A stretch of DNA of 64,000 nt from an uncultured Bacteroidota bacterium (GCA_902583445.1 CACHVZ010000006.1:1-64000); one strand, 5' to 3'; counted from the stretch's first letter, positions 27,703 to 34,601 are shown. Notes: generated by a model not told the origin, from the letters alone. Numbers and translations are program-made.

Positions 27703-30700
27703 ATGTTTTTAATTTTTGATACTGAAACTACTGGTCTTCCAAAAAAATGGAGTGCTCCCTTGACAGATTTTGACAACTGGCCAAGAGCAATTCAGGTAGC
27801 TTGGCAGATTCATGATGAAAAAGGAATTTGTATTTCAAACCAAAGTTACATTATTCATCCAAAAGGATTCACAATACCATATGATTCTGAAAAGATTCAT
27901 GGTATTTCAACTCAGCTTGCCAAAAAAATTGGAGTAGAAGTCGAATTTGTTCTTGAAAAATTTAAAGATGATCTAAGCAAGTCTAAGTTTATTTGTGGTC
28001 ATAATTTAAATTTTGATGAAAAGATTTTAGGCTCTGAATATCTTAGAATTGACGGAAAAAATCCACTTCAAGATTTTCCAAAAATTGATACCTGTACAGA
28101 GGAAACAGCTCAAATATGTATGTTAAAAGGCGGAAGAGGTAGAAGATTTAAGCTTCCAACTCTAATTGAGTTATATAGTCATCTTTTTAACCAGAAATTT
28201 GATTCAGCACATAATGCCTCTGCTGATGTTGAAGCTACTGCACTTAGTTTATTTAAACTTTTAAAAGATAAAAAAATTCATCCCTCATCACTTTCTGATA
28301 ATGAAGATATTTACATGAACTTATCAGATTTAGATCTTGAAAAAGTTAGAGCTGAAGGAATAGATCATCTTAATTTATTTGAAGAATCTAAAAAGTTAAA
28401 ATCAGATGATCAAATAGATAAAAATGATTCCTCAAAAACTAATGAAGAATTAAAACAAGATTTTGAATTTGCTCATCTTCATGCATACACTCAATTTTCA
28501 ATTTTACAGTCAACATCTAGGATTTCAGATTTACTAAAACAATGTATTGACTTTTCACATGATGCTATTGCGATTACTGATAAGTCAAACTTAATGGGAG
28601 CATTTCACTTTATAAAAACTCTTAAAAATTATAATGAAAACCTAAAGGAAGGTCAGAAGTATATTAAACCAATTGTTGGGTGTGAATTTAATGTATGTGA
28701 AAATCATCTAGATAAATCTAACAGAGATAATGGATACCAAATGGTTTTTTTAGCAAAAAACAAAAATGGTTTTAGAAATTTATCAAAATTAAGTTCTATA
28801 GCTAATATTGAAGGTTTCTATTATGTACCAAGAATTGATAAGGAAATCTTAAAAACCTACTCTGAAGATCTAATCGTGCTGTCAGGTGGTTTAAATGGTG
28901 AAATTTCCTCCAAAATCTTAAATGAAGGTGAAGAAAAAGCAGAAGAATGTTTAAAATGGTGGATTGATAATTTTAAAGATGACTTCTATTTGGAAATTCA
29001 AAATCACAAACAAGAAAATGAAGACTATATAATTCCAATTCTTAAAGATTTTAGTATAAAGTGTGGTGTAAAACTTATTGCAACTAATAATTCTTACTAT
29101 ACCTCTAAGTCTGAAGCAAATGCTCATGACATTTTACTTTGTGTTAGAGACGGTGAAAAACAATCAGTTCCTATCGGAAGAGGTAGAGGATTTAGATATG
29201 GTCTACCAAATGAAGAATATTATTATAAATCTAAGGACGAGATGTTAAAGATTTTTAGCAATATACCTGAGAGTATATATAATATTTCAGAAATAATTGA
29301 TAAAGTTGAATCATTTGATCTTGCAAGAGAAGTTTTACTGCCTGATTTTAAAGTTCCCGAAAAATTCTTGCAAAAGGATGATTTTGATAATCAAAAAGGT
29401 CAAAACTTATATCTAAGACATCTGACTATTGAGGGAGTTAAAAATAAATATGGTAAGATGTCTAAAGATCTTGAAGAACGAGTTGACTTTGAGTTGGATG
29501 TAATAGCAAAGACTGGTTACCCAGGATATTTCCTTATTGTTCAAGATTTTATTAATGCTGCAAGAGAAATGGATGTATCTGTTGGTCCAGGGAGGGGTTC
29601 AGCAGCTGGCTCTGTTGTTGCCTATGCTCTTGGAATAACAAGTATAGATCCAATAAAATATAATTTACTTTTTGAAAGATTTTTAAATCCAGATAGAGTA
29701 AGCCTACCAGATATTGATATTGACTTTGATGATGAGGGAAGAAATAAAGTTATTGAATATGTATTAGATAAGTATGGCTCTGACCAAGTTGCACAGATTA
29801 TCACTTATGGGAGAATGGCTGCGAAATCTTCGATAAGAGATACAGGTAGAGTTTTAGATTTATCTCTATCTGAGGTTGATAGAATTTCAAAATTAGTTCC
29901 AAACATGAAACTAAATGATATTTTTTCAATGAATGAGTCTGATTTAAAATCAGAATTAAGAACCGATGAATTTAGCAGGGTTAATGAACTAAAAAAATTA
30001 TATAAGGCTTCTGACTTATCTGCACAAACATTGCAACAAGCAAGCTTACTTGAAGGATCATTAAGAAATACAGGAATTCATGCATGTGGAGTTATAATTA
30101 CTCCAAGTGATATATCAGAGTTTGTTCCAATTACCAGAGCAAAAGATTCAGATTTTTATGTCACTCAATTTGATAATTCAGTTGTTGAGGATGCAGGATT
30201 ACTTAAAATGGATTTTCTTGGTCTTAAGACCTTAACTATCATTAAAGATACTGTAAAGCTAATTAAGTATAAATATGATACAGATCTTGATCCAGAAAAG
30301 TTTGAACTGGATGATAAGAAGACATATGAATTGTTTCAAAGAGGTGAAACAGTTGGTATTTTTCAGTATGAATCACCGGGAATGCAAAAGTATTTGAAAG
30401 ATCTAAAACCTACAGATTTTAATGATCTAATAGCCATGAATGCTCTTTATAGGCCTGGCCCACTTGAATATATTCCATCATATATTTCTAGGAAGAATGG
30501 TTCTGAACCAATCACCTATGACATTCCTGAAATGGAGGAGTTTTTAAAAGAAACATATGGTATAACAGTTTATCAAGAACAAGTAATGTCACTCTCTCAA
30601 AAAATTTCTGGATTCTCAAAGGGTGAAGCAGATCTTCTTAGAAAAGCTATGGGTAAAAAAATATTTTCATTAATTGAAAAATTGAAACCTAAGTTTATGA

Positions 30701-32022
30701 AAGGTGGGCAAGAGAATGGATATACAATAGAAGTTTTAGAAAAAGTATGGAAAGACTGGGAAGCATTTGCATCATATGCATTTAATAAATCTCACTCTAC
30801 ATGCTACGCTTTGATTGGATATCAAACAGCATTTTTAAAAGCAAATTATCCATCCGAATATATGGCAGCAGTGTTATCTAATAACATGAATGATATAAAA
30901 CAAGTAAGTTTTTTTATGGAAGAGTGTAAAAGAATGGGAATTACAGTGTTAGGTCCTGATATTAATGAATCATATTATAAATTTAATGTTAACGATGATA
31001 AAGCAATTAGATTTGGAATGGGTGCTGTTAAAGGTGTTGGAAAAGGTGCTGTTGAGACAATTGTAGAGAATAGAAAAGACGAAAAATACGATGATATATT
31101 TGATTTTGCAAAACGAATAGATCTTAGATTAGCAAATAAAAGGACTTTTGAAAACCTTGTTCTGGCAGGGGGTTTAGACTCATTTAAACTTAATAGATCT
31201 CAATATTTTAATCTAGATAATGAAGGTTCAAGTTATATTGAAAAAGCTATAAAATTTGGATCAAAATATCAAGAGTCAGTCAATTCTTCACAAATAAATC
31301 TTTTTGGAGAGGATAGCAACGACATGTCAATTAATCCTGTTATACCAGAATGTGATGAATGGATAAATTTAGAGAAGTTAAAAAAAGAAAGAGAAGTTGT
31401 TGGTATCTATATTTCAGCTCATCCATTGGATGACTTCATAAGAGAACTAAATAACTTTACCTCTACAGGATTAACTGCCTTAAATGATCTAAATAAACTT
31501 ATAAATAAAGATTTTTATGTGGGAGGAATAATAAACGAGGTTGAACATCTTGTGTCAAAAACTGGTAATGGATTTGCTGTTTTTTCATTTGAAGATTTTA
31601 ATGATCAGTATAAGTTTAGAATATTTGGTGAAGAATATCTTAAGTATAAACATCTACTTGAGGAAAATAAAATTCTTAGATTAAGACTAACTATTAAAGA
31701 AGGATGGGTAAATAAGGATACAGGGAGAGTTGGTGAGCCGAGAATTCAATTTTTGAATGTAGAGCTAATGGATGGCATAATTGACTCTAATTCTAAAAAA
31801 ATAACACTTAGAGTTGATTCAAGTGCAATAGTCAATGATGACATAAAAAAACTAAAATCTACTTTGTCTAAATTTAAAGGTTCTAGTCCAGTCTATTTTG
31901 ATATACATGATTCTAAAAATGAATTTAAATTAAATATGATATCTGAAGACACTAAGGTTAATATATCTAAAGAACTACTGGTATCACTTGAAGAAGACGA
32001 ATTTTTATATAAATTAAATTAA
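27703..32022 (+). CDS. dnaE: DNA polymerase III alpha subunit with N-terminal exonuclease
   Basis: A 1439-residue replicative polymerase. Residues 1-190 are a DnaQ-like DEDDh exonuclease (D6, E8 in FDTETTGL; D105 in NLNFDEK; H170 and D175 in HNASADVEA). The PHP domain starts at FAHLHAYTQFSIL (~256). The polymerase palm has VGPGRGSAAGSV and the catalytic aspartates D670 and D672 in PDIDIDFDDE, and a helix-hairpin-helix region follows. An OB-fold lies near 1270-1340. The fused proofreading domain is typical of Flavobacteria, where a separate epsilon subunit is not needed. The ATG lies 71 nt from the divergent metG. Confidence 0.96.
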   Translation: MFLIFDTETTGLPKKWSAPLTDFDNWPRAIQVAWQIHDEKGICISNQSYIIHPKGFTIPYDSEKIHGISTQLAKKIGVEVEFVLEKFKDDLSKSKFICGHNLNFDEKILGSEYLRIDGKNPLQDFPKIDTCTEETAQICMLKGGRGRRFKLPTLIELYSHLFNQKFDSAHNASADVEATALSLFKLLKDKKIHPSSLSDNEDIYMNLSDLDLEKVRAEGIDHLNLFEESKKLKSDDQIDKNDSSKTNEELKQDFEFAHLHAYTQFSILQSTSRISDLLKQCIDFSHDAIAITDKSNLMGAFHFIKTLKNYNENLKEGQKYIKPIVGCEFNVCENHLDKSNRDNGYQMVFLAKNKNGFRNLSKLSSIANIEGFYYVPRIDKEILKTYSEDLIVLSGGLNGEISSKILNEGEEKAEECLKWWIDNFKDDFYLEIQNHKQENEDYIIPILKDFSIKCGVKLIATNNSYYTSKSEANAHDILLCVRDGEKQSVPIGRGRGFRYGLPNEEYYYKSKDEMLKIFSNIPESIYNISEIIDKVESFDLAREVLLPDFKVPEKFLQKDDFDNQKGQNLYLRHLTIEGVKNKYGKMSKDLEERVDFELDVIAKTGYPGYFLIVQDFINAAREMDVSVGPGRGSAAGSVVAYALGITSIDPIKYNLLFERFLNPDRVSLPDIDIDFDDEGRNKVIEYVLDKYGSDQVAQIITYGRMAAKSSIRDTGRVLDLSLSEVDRISKLVPNMKLNDIFSMNESDLKSELRTDEFSRVNELKKLYKASDLSAQTLQQASLLEGSLRNTGIHACGVIITPSDISEFVPITRAKDSDFYVTQFDNSVVEDAGLLKMDFLGLKTLTIIKDTVKLIKYKYDTDLDPEKFELDDKKTYELFQRGETVGIFQYESPGMQKYLKDLKPTDFNDLIAMNALYRPGPLEYIPSYISRKNGSEPITYDIPEMEEFLKETYGITVYQEQVMSLSQKISGFSKGEADLLRKAMGKKIFSLIEKLKPKFMKGGQENGYTIEVLEKVWKDWEAFASYAFNKSHSTCYALIGYQTAFLKANYPSEYMAAVLSNNMNDIKQVSFFMEECKRMGITVLGPDINESYYKFNVNDDKAIRFGMGAVKGVGKGAVETIVENRKDEKYDDIFDFAKRIDLRLANKRTFENLVLAGGLDSFKLNRSQYFNLDNEGSSYIEKAIKFGSKYQESVNSSQINLFGEDSNDMSINPVIPECDEWINLEKLKKEREVVGIYISAHPLDDFIRELNNFTSTGLTALNDLNKLINKDFYVGGIINEVEHLVSKTGNGFAVFSFEDFNDQYKFRIFGEEYLKYKHLLEENKILRLRLTIKEGWVNKDTGRVGEPRIQFLNVELMDGIIDSNSKKITLRVDSSAIVNDDIKKLKSTLSKFKGSSPVYFDIHDSKNEFKLNMISEDTKVNISKELLVSLEEDEFLYKLN

Positions 32023-32053
32023 ATCAAATTGTATTTCTTTGAATAATAAATAT

Positions 32054-32061
32054 TAGATTTG
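32054..32061 (+). promoter_or_regulatory. -7 box for trxA
   Basis: TAGATTTG fits TAnnTTTG and lies 18 nt before the trxA ATG. A TTG at 32029-32031 is 22 nt upstream, slightly long for the usual 19-21 nt spacer. Confidence 0.45.
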
Positions 32062-32079
32062 CTCCTTAAAATAATTATT

Positions 32080-32397
32080 ATGGCATTAGAGTTAAATGAT
32101 TCAGTTTTTGAAGAAAAAGTTTTAAAATCAGACAAACCTGTACTTGTTGATTTTTGGGCAGAATGGTGTGGGCCTTGTAGAATGGTTGGACCTATTATTG
32201 ATGAGTTAAGTAAAGAGTTTGAAGGTAAAGCTGTTGTTGGAAAAATTGATGTTGATGCAAATCAAGAATTTGCTGCTAAGTATGGAGTAAGAAACATTCC
32301 AACTGTCTTGTTATTCAAAGATGGAGAATTAATCTCAAGACAAGTAGGAGTTGCTCCAAAAAAAACATATGAAGATGCAATAAATGCAGCTTTATAA
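32080..32397 (+). CDS. trxA: Thioredoxin
   Basis: A 105-residue thioredoxin with the redox motif WCGPC (C30, C33) and the cis-proline in NIPTVLLF. It reduces protein disulfides in the cytosol with thioredoxin reductase. The ATG giving MALELNDSVFEEKV matches the family; a TTG 21 nt upstream would add seven odd residues. It sits 57 nt after dnaE and just before tRNA-Asp. Confidence 0.95.
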   Translation: MALELNDSVFEEKVLKSDKPVLVDFWAEWCGPCRMVGPIIDELSKEFEGKAVVGKIDVDANQEFAAKYGVRNIPTVLLFKDGELISRQVGVAPKKTYEDAINAAL

Positions 32398-32408
32398 ATC
32401 AAAATAAT

Positions 32409-32416
32409 TATATTTG
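32409..32416 (+). promoter_or_regulatory. -7 box for tRNA-Asp
   Basis: TATATTTG, an exact TAnnTTTG match, ends 11 nt before the tRNA 5' end. That is the right distance for transcription to begin a few bases before the mature tRNA. Confidence 0.6.
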
Positions 32417-32426
32417 CATCCCTTTT

Positions 32427-32500
32427 GGTCTGGTAGTTCAGTTGGTTAGAATATCTGCCTGTCACGCAGGGGGTCGCGGGTTCGAGTCCCGTCCAGACCG
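32427..32500 (+). tRNA. tRNA-Asp (GTC anticodon)
   Basis: A 74-nt tRNA with acceptor stem GGTCTGG / CCAGACC and discriminator G. The D-arm is normal, the anticodon loop CTGTCAC contains GTC, and the T-arm is CGGGTTCGAGTCCCG. CCA is not encoded. The gene is intact and serves as the insertion target for the elements downstream, whose presence repeats its 3' end. Confidence 0.95.
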
Positions 32501-32505
32501 CCCAT

Positions 32506-32540
32506 CATAAACCCTTGATTTTCAAGGGTTTATGTTTTTA
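32506..32540 (+). terminator. Intrinsic terminator after tRNA-Asp
   Basis: A perfect 13-bp stem CATAAACCCTTGA / TCAAGGGTTTATG with a three-base loop, followed by TTTTTAT, begins 5 nt after the tRNA. By the insertion model it belongs to the inserted element rather than to the ancestral locus. Confidence 0.85.
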
Positions 32541-32583
32541 TAAAATCCACTATTTTTTTATCGGTTCGAATCCTTCCTTTCTG

Positions 32584-32640
32584 AATTATTTTATGATGAT
32601 AATTTGGGTTTTTAACTTTTGTTCGAGCGAACAGAAGTCT
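32584..32640 (+). repeat. Cassette leader repeat, copy 1
   Basis: About 55 bases shared with 33147-33200, including ATAATTTGGG, AACTTTTGTTCGAGC and AACAGAAGT. It ends in a 10-bp imperfect stem-loop, with ACTTTTGTTC facing GAACAGAAGT around GAGC. It lies 62 nt before the alkyltransferase-like ATG and just upstream of its -7 box. Confidence 0.75.
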
Positions 32641-32660
32641 TTAAAATGTAAATAAAACTA

Positions 32661-32668
32661 TAAATTTG
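32661..32668 (+). promoter_or_regulatory. -7 box for the alkyltransferase-like gene
   Basis: TAAATTTG matches TAnnTTTG and lies 34 nt before the ATG, 20 nt after the end of the leader repeat. No TTG is found at the -33 position, so the shared repeat may provide another recognition element. Confidence 0.45.
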
Positions 32669-32702
32669 TTTTTGAAAATGTTGATAAGAAACTCTTAGAA
32701 TA

Positions 32703-33110
32703 ATGGCAAAGAAAACTTGGATAGAAAAAAGAGATTGCGATAAGTCATATAAAATTAAAACGATTGATAAAAAATTTGCAGACATTCCAGAAGGAAGTAA
32801 AATGTTTATTCCTACACCAAGAATAATTGACGATTACATTAAGCATATACCTTTTGGAAAATCAACCGAATTGTCAACAATGCGAAATGATTTAGCAACT
32901 GATTATCAAGCGGATAAAACTTGCCCTGTAACTACAGGAATTTTTTTAAGAATTGTTTCAGAAGCGTCATATGAGGAATTAAAATCAGGTAAAGGAATTG
33001 AAGAAGTTACACCTTTTTGGAGAATCGTAAATCCTAAGTCCAAATTAGCGAACAAATTAGAATGCGGTGCTGAGTTTATCAATAAGCAAAGAGGGAACGA
33101 GGTTATCTAG
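32703..33110 (+). CDS. MGMT-family alkyltransferase-like protein without the acceptor cysteine
   Basis: A 135-residue protein that I align with the DNA-binding domain of O6-alkylguanine-DNA alkyltransferases. IPFGKSTELSTMRNDLA (49-65) corresponds to the conserved VPYGxVTTYxxLA region, CPVTTGIFLRI (74-84) to the helix-turn-helix recognition helix, and TPFWRIV (103-109) to the active-site segment normally IPCHRVV. The acceptor cysteine is thus replaced by phenylalanine, and the next residue by tryptophan. This is like alkyltransferase-like (ATL) proteins, which bind alkylated bases and flag them for repair. Similar short proteins are annotated MGMT family in Bacteroidota. The assignment is from remembered motifs and should be treated as probable. 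It is cargo of the tRNA-Asp insertion. Confidence 0.6.
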   Translation: MAKKTWIEKRDCDKSYKIKTIDKKFADIPEGSKMFIPTPRIIDDYIKHIPFGKSTELSTMRNDLATDYQADKTCPVTTGIFLRIVSEASYEELKSGKGIEEVTPFWRIVNPKSKLANKLECGAEFINKQRGNEVI

Positions 33111-33146
33111 TTACTCTTTAAAAAATTAATTAATGAAAATTTAAAC

Positions 33147-33200
33147 AATTATTTTATAAAGATAATTTGGGTTTTAACTTTTGTTCGAGCTAACAGAAGT
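33147..33200 (+). repeat. Cassette leader repeat, copy 2
   Basis: This matches 32584-32640 with few differences: one T fewer in the GGGTTTT run and T for G within GTTCGAGCTAAC. It lies upstream of the second cargo gene. Its stem is weakened by that substitution. A poorer third resemblance (GTTCGTCCTAAC) occurs at about 33629. Confidence 0.75.
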
Positions 33201-33216
33201 ATTGAAACAAATTAAA

Positions 33217-33224
33217 TAAATTTG
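33217..33224 (+). promoter_or_regulatory. -7 box for the island membrane-protein gene
   Basis: TAAATTTG, identical to the box of the first cargo gene, lies 16 nt after the leader repeat and immediately before a run of three ATG codons, so the mRNA would be nearly leaderless. Confidence 0.4.
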
Positions 33225-33227
33225 GAT

Positions 33228-33617
33228 ATGATGATGAACAGAAAATATTTTTATTATATAGTTTTTGGATTTACATTTTTAACATTTGGATTGGTTCAAG
33301 ATTACATCAGACCAAACTATGATGGAGGAAATGACGTTATAATTTATTTTCTTGGAGTAATTCCCAACTTCCTTCCAGGTATTGGTATTCCAAGTATGTT
33401 TTATGTAACTATTCCAGAGATTTTTAAACCTAATACATCTATTTACAGAAATAGATTAAAGTTGTCAATAATCATTTCTATGATTGGTCTAATTGGAAAT
33501 GAGTTTATAACAATTTACACTCCAGGCAGAGGAGTTTTTGATTGGAATGACGTAATATGGACAATTATTGGGGGAATAGTTTTTTATTTTCTACATAGAA
33601 GAATACAAAACTCATAA
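33228..33617 (+). CDS. Small multi-pass membrane protein of unknown function
   Basis: About 129 residues with four predicted membrane segments (about 7-22, 36-58, 76-92 and 104-122). A motif FDWNDVIWTIIGG before the last segment recalls VanZ-like proteins (FDxxDxxxNxxG), but the match is too short for a call. Three consecutive ATGs allow starts at 33228, 33231 or 33234. It is the second cargo gene of element A. Function is unknown. Confidence 0.6.
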   Translation: MMMNRKYFYYIVFGFTFLTFGLVQDYIRPNYDGGNDVIIYFLGVIPNFLPGIGIPSMFYVTIPEIFKPNTSIYRNRLKLSIIISMIGLIGNEFITIYTPGRGVFDWNDVIWTIIGGIVFYFLHRRIQNS

Positions 33618-33666
33618 TATTAAATATTCGTTCGTCCTAACTATAAAATCTTTGAACCGATTTTTA

Positions 33667-33723
33667 GAACACACCTCTATAAATCGTTGAACACAAAGGG
33701 TTTATTTAGAACACATAGTGTTC
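33667..33723 (+). repeat. GAACACA direct-repeat array near the right end of element A
   Basis: GAACACA occurs at 33667, 33689 and 33709, that is at spacings of 22 and 20 bases or about two DNA turns, each preceded by a T-rich stretch. An inverted GTGTTC (33718-33723) forms a 6-bp stem with the third copy. The array is 43-99 bases from the tRNA-derived core, where arm-type integrase sites usually lie. Confidence 0.6.
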
Positions 33724-33765
33724 AGAGGTTGATTTTAATGGTTTGACTAACAGGTAGCTACGATT

Positions 33766-33790
33766 GGGTTCGAGTCCCGTCCAGACCGCC
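33766..33790 (+). repeat. Second copy of the tRNA-Asp 3' end (attachment-site remnant)
   Basis: A 25-base exact copy of tRNA-Asp positions 32478-32502, from the T-arm GGGTTCGAGTCCC to past the discriminator. Upstream bases no longer resemble tRNA, so this is a core attachment site, not a tRNA gene. Confidence 0.85.
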
Positions 33791-33802
33791 AAAAATAAAA
33801 TT

Positions 33803-33840
33803 AAACCCCTAATTTTCATCATTTTAGGGGTTTTGTTTTT
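33803..33840 (+). terminator. Intrinsic terminator after the second tRNA 3' copy
   Basis: Stem AAACCCCTAA / TTAGGGGTTT (10 bp, 11-base loop) followed by TTGTTTTT. It occupies the same place relative to the tRNA copy as the tRNA-Asp terminator, supporting the idea that it once terminated tRNA-Asp. Confidence 0.75.
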
Positions 33841-33845
33841 CCAAA

Positions 33846-33866
33846 TAGGAATAACTATAGGGATAA
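33846..33866 (+). repeat. TAGGGATAA repeats, left cluster
   Basis: TAGGAATAA (33846-33854) and TAGGGATAA (33858-33866) are direct repeats 12 bases apart, just inside the left end of element B. Confidence 0.55.
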
Positions 33867-33902
33867 AAGTGAACGTATTAATCTACGATTTAATATTTAT
33901 CT

Positions 33903-34280
33903 TTAAAGTGTTATGACCAAATTTGGCATATTACCGCCCAATGAACTATACAATTGAGGAAAACAACCTACTTGTCCCACTTCAATCATATTTTTGGGTT
34001 GAACATTTCCAGTGCCACATTGATCAAAATCTCCATCAGCTAAATCTCTTCTAAGAGCACATTGATCACAAGCCATTATTAACATTCCACGTTCTTTGGC
34101 TACTTTGTTTAATCGCTCTCCAGTTTCATTTCCTTTTCTTAGTACATTCGCGTTTTCATCAAAAAAGAACATACCTACTACTTCAACCCCGTGGGTGTTT
34201 TGCTCTAACTGAGGTAAAATCATGGTTGCTAACTGAAATGTAGAAGCCATGTTTGTTTTAAAAATATAAGCTACTTTAAT
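33903..34280 (-). CDS. DsrE-like sulfur-relay family protein
   Basis: A small DsrE/DsrF-like protein of 115 residues from the first ATG (34250), or 125 residues from an ATT at 34280. The longer form is favoured because the ten added residues (ending VAYIFKTN) form the first beta strand that DsrE folds need before the ASTFQLATMI helix. Five cysteines occur: ACDQC near the centre, DQCGTG, and VGCFPQL; the last is in a place where DsrE-type proteins carry a reactive cysteine. Such proteins relay sulfur or reduce persulfides, but no sulfur-oxidation genes are near. It resembles a subgroup linked to SaoD-like names, though I am not certain. It is cargo of element B. Confidence 0.65.
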   Translation of the reverse strand: MKVAYIFKTNMASTFQLATMILPQLEQNTHGVEVVGMFFFDENANVLRKGNETGERLNKVAKERGMLIMACDQCALRRDLADGDFDQCGTGNVQPKNMIEVGQVGCFPQLYSSLGGNMPNLVITL

Positions 34281-34365
34281 AATATTATTTAGATTTGATA
34301 ATTAAGAAATGCAAAATAATATTTTATTGTTTAATTAAAAGTAAAAATTTAAAATTATTGATTTT

Positions 34366-34396
34366 GGGAGGTGCTTTGTGTATCTCCCTTTTTTTT
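34366..34396 (+). terminator. Orphan plus-strand terminator upstream of the DsrE-like gene
   Basis: Stem GGGAGGT / ATCTCCC (7 bp with one G-T pair) with a 9-base loop, then eight T. There is no plus-strand gene just upstream, so it may end a short non-coding transcript. Confidence 0.55.
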
Positions 34397-34440
34397 ATAC
34401 ATTTAAACCATCGGTTTTGTTAAATCGTTTGTCCCCAGTA

Positions 34441-34473
34441 AGGGGATAACTTTTATCCCTATGGTAGGGATAA
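34441..34473 (+). repeat. TAGGGATAA repeats, right cluster
   Basis: Three copies spaced exactly 12 bases: AGGGGATAA (34441), TTATCCCTA inverted (34453) and TAGGGATAA (34465). The last two form a perfect 9-bp palindrome around TGG. Confidence 0.6.
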
Positions 34474-34534
34474 GAAAAATAAACCGAAAATGTAAAATAT
34501 TGGTCATGAATGGATTACGAGGTTGGGTTTCACC

Positions 34535-34557
34535 GGTTTAGTTCCCGTCCAGACCGC
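34535..34557 (+). repeat. Third, decayed copy of the tRNA-Asp 3' end
   Basis: The last 15 bases (TCCCGTCCAGACCGC, 34543-34557) match tRNA-Asp exactly; the preceding eight or nine bases share only part. It is followed within 3 bases by a terminator. Confidence 0.75.
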
Positions 34558-34560
34558 TTA

Positions 34561-34590
34561 AAAAGCTCTTTTTGTAAGAGCTTTTTTTTT
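34561..34590 (+). terminator. Terminator after the third tRNA copy
   Basis: AAAGCTCTT / AAGAGCTTT stem with a 5-base loop and nine or ten T. Probably the ancestral tRNA-Asp terminator displaced by the insertions. Confidence 0.85.
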
Positions 34591-34601
34591 AACTTGATGT
34601 A

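Larger units (their letters stand above)
32503..33790 (+). mobile_element. Element A: integrase-less insertion at the tRNA-Asp 3' end
   Basis: This interval lies between the tRNA-Asp 3' end (32478-32502) and an exact 25-base copy of it (33766-33790), as expected for an element integrated by a tyrosine recombinase at a tRNA. It carries an alkyltransferase-like gene, a small membrane-protein gene, a duplicated leader sequence upstream of each gene, and a GAACACA repeat array near the right end. No integrase, transposase or replication gene is visible, so it would need a helper enzyme in trans or is a remnant. Boundaries are exact at the repeat but the recombination point within it is unknown. 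Confidence 0.7.
33791..34557 (+). mobile_element. Element B: older integrase-less insertion at the same tRNA-Asp site
   Basis: This lies between the exact second copy and the decayed third copy of the tRNA-Asp 3' end. It carries one cargo gene, a DsrE-like protein on the minus strand, and TAGGGATAA repeats at both ends. The third copy has several changes, which fits its being the first displaced. No recombinase gene is present. The alternative is a single element that later split. Confidence 0.6.
34281..34601. other. Gene-free stretch of element B right end
   Basis: No credible coding frame is seen. It holds an AT-rich promoter-like zone, an orphan plus-strand terminator (34366-34396), the TAGGGATAA cluster (34441-34473), the decayed tRNA 3' copy (34535-34557) and a terminator (34561-34590). 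Confidence 0.6.

Noticed and set aside
32560..32583. GGTTCGAATCC, a possible fourth tRNA 3' remnant
   Set aside because: The T-loop-like core fits, but flanking bases cannot form a T-stem or match tRNA-Asp beyond about 10 bases; too weak to count.
32584..33200. Integron attC sites
   Set aside because: The leader repeats have a stem-loop but lack the attC core pair (GTTRRRY and RYYYAAC in the right places), and there is no integron integrase. Cassette-like behaviour is kept as a hypothesis only.
33222..33227. TTG start for the island membrane protein
   Set aside because: The TTG is part of the -7 box TAAATTTG; one of the ATGs just downstream is more likely.
33766..33790. Possible second tRNA-Asp gene
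   Set aside because: Only the T-arm and 3' acceptor half match; there is no anticodon or D-arm, so it is a core-site copy and not a functional tRNA.
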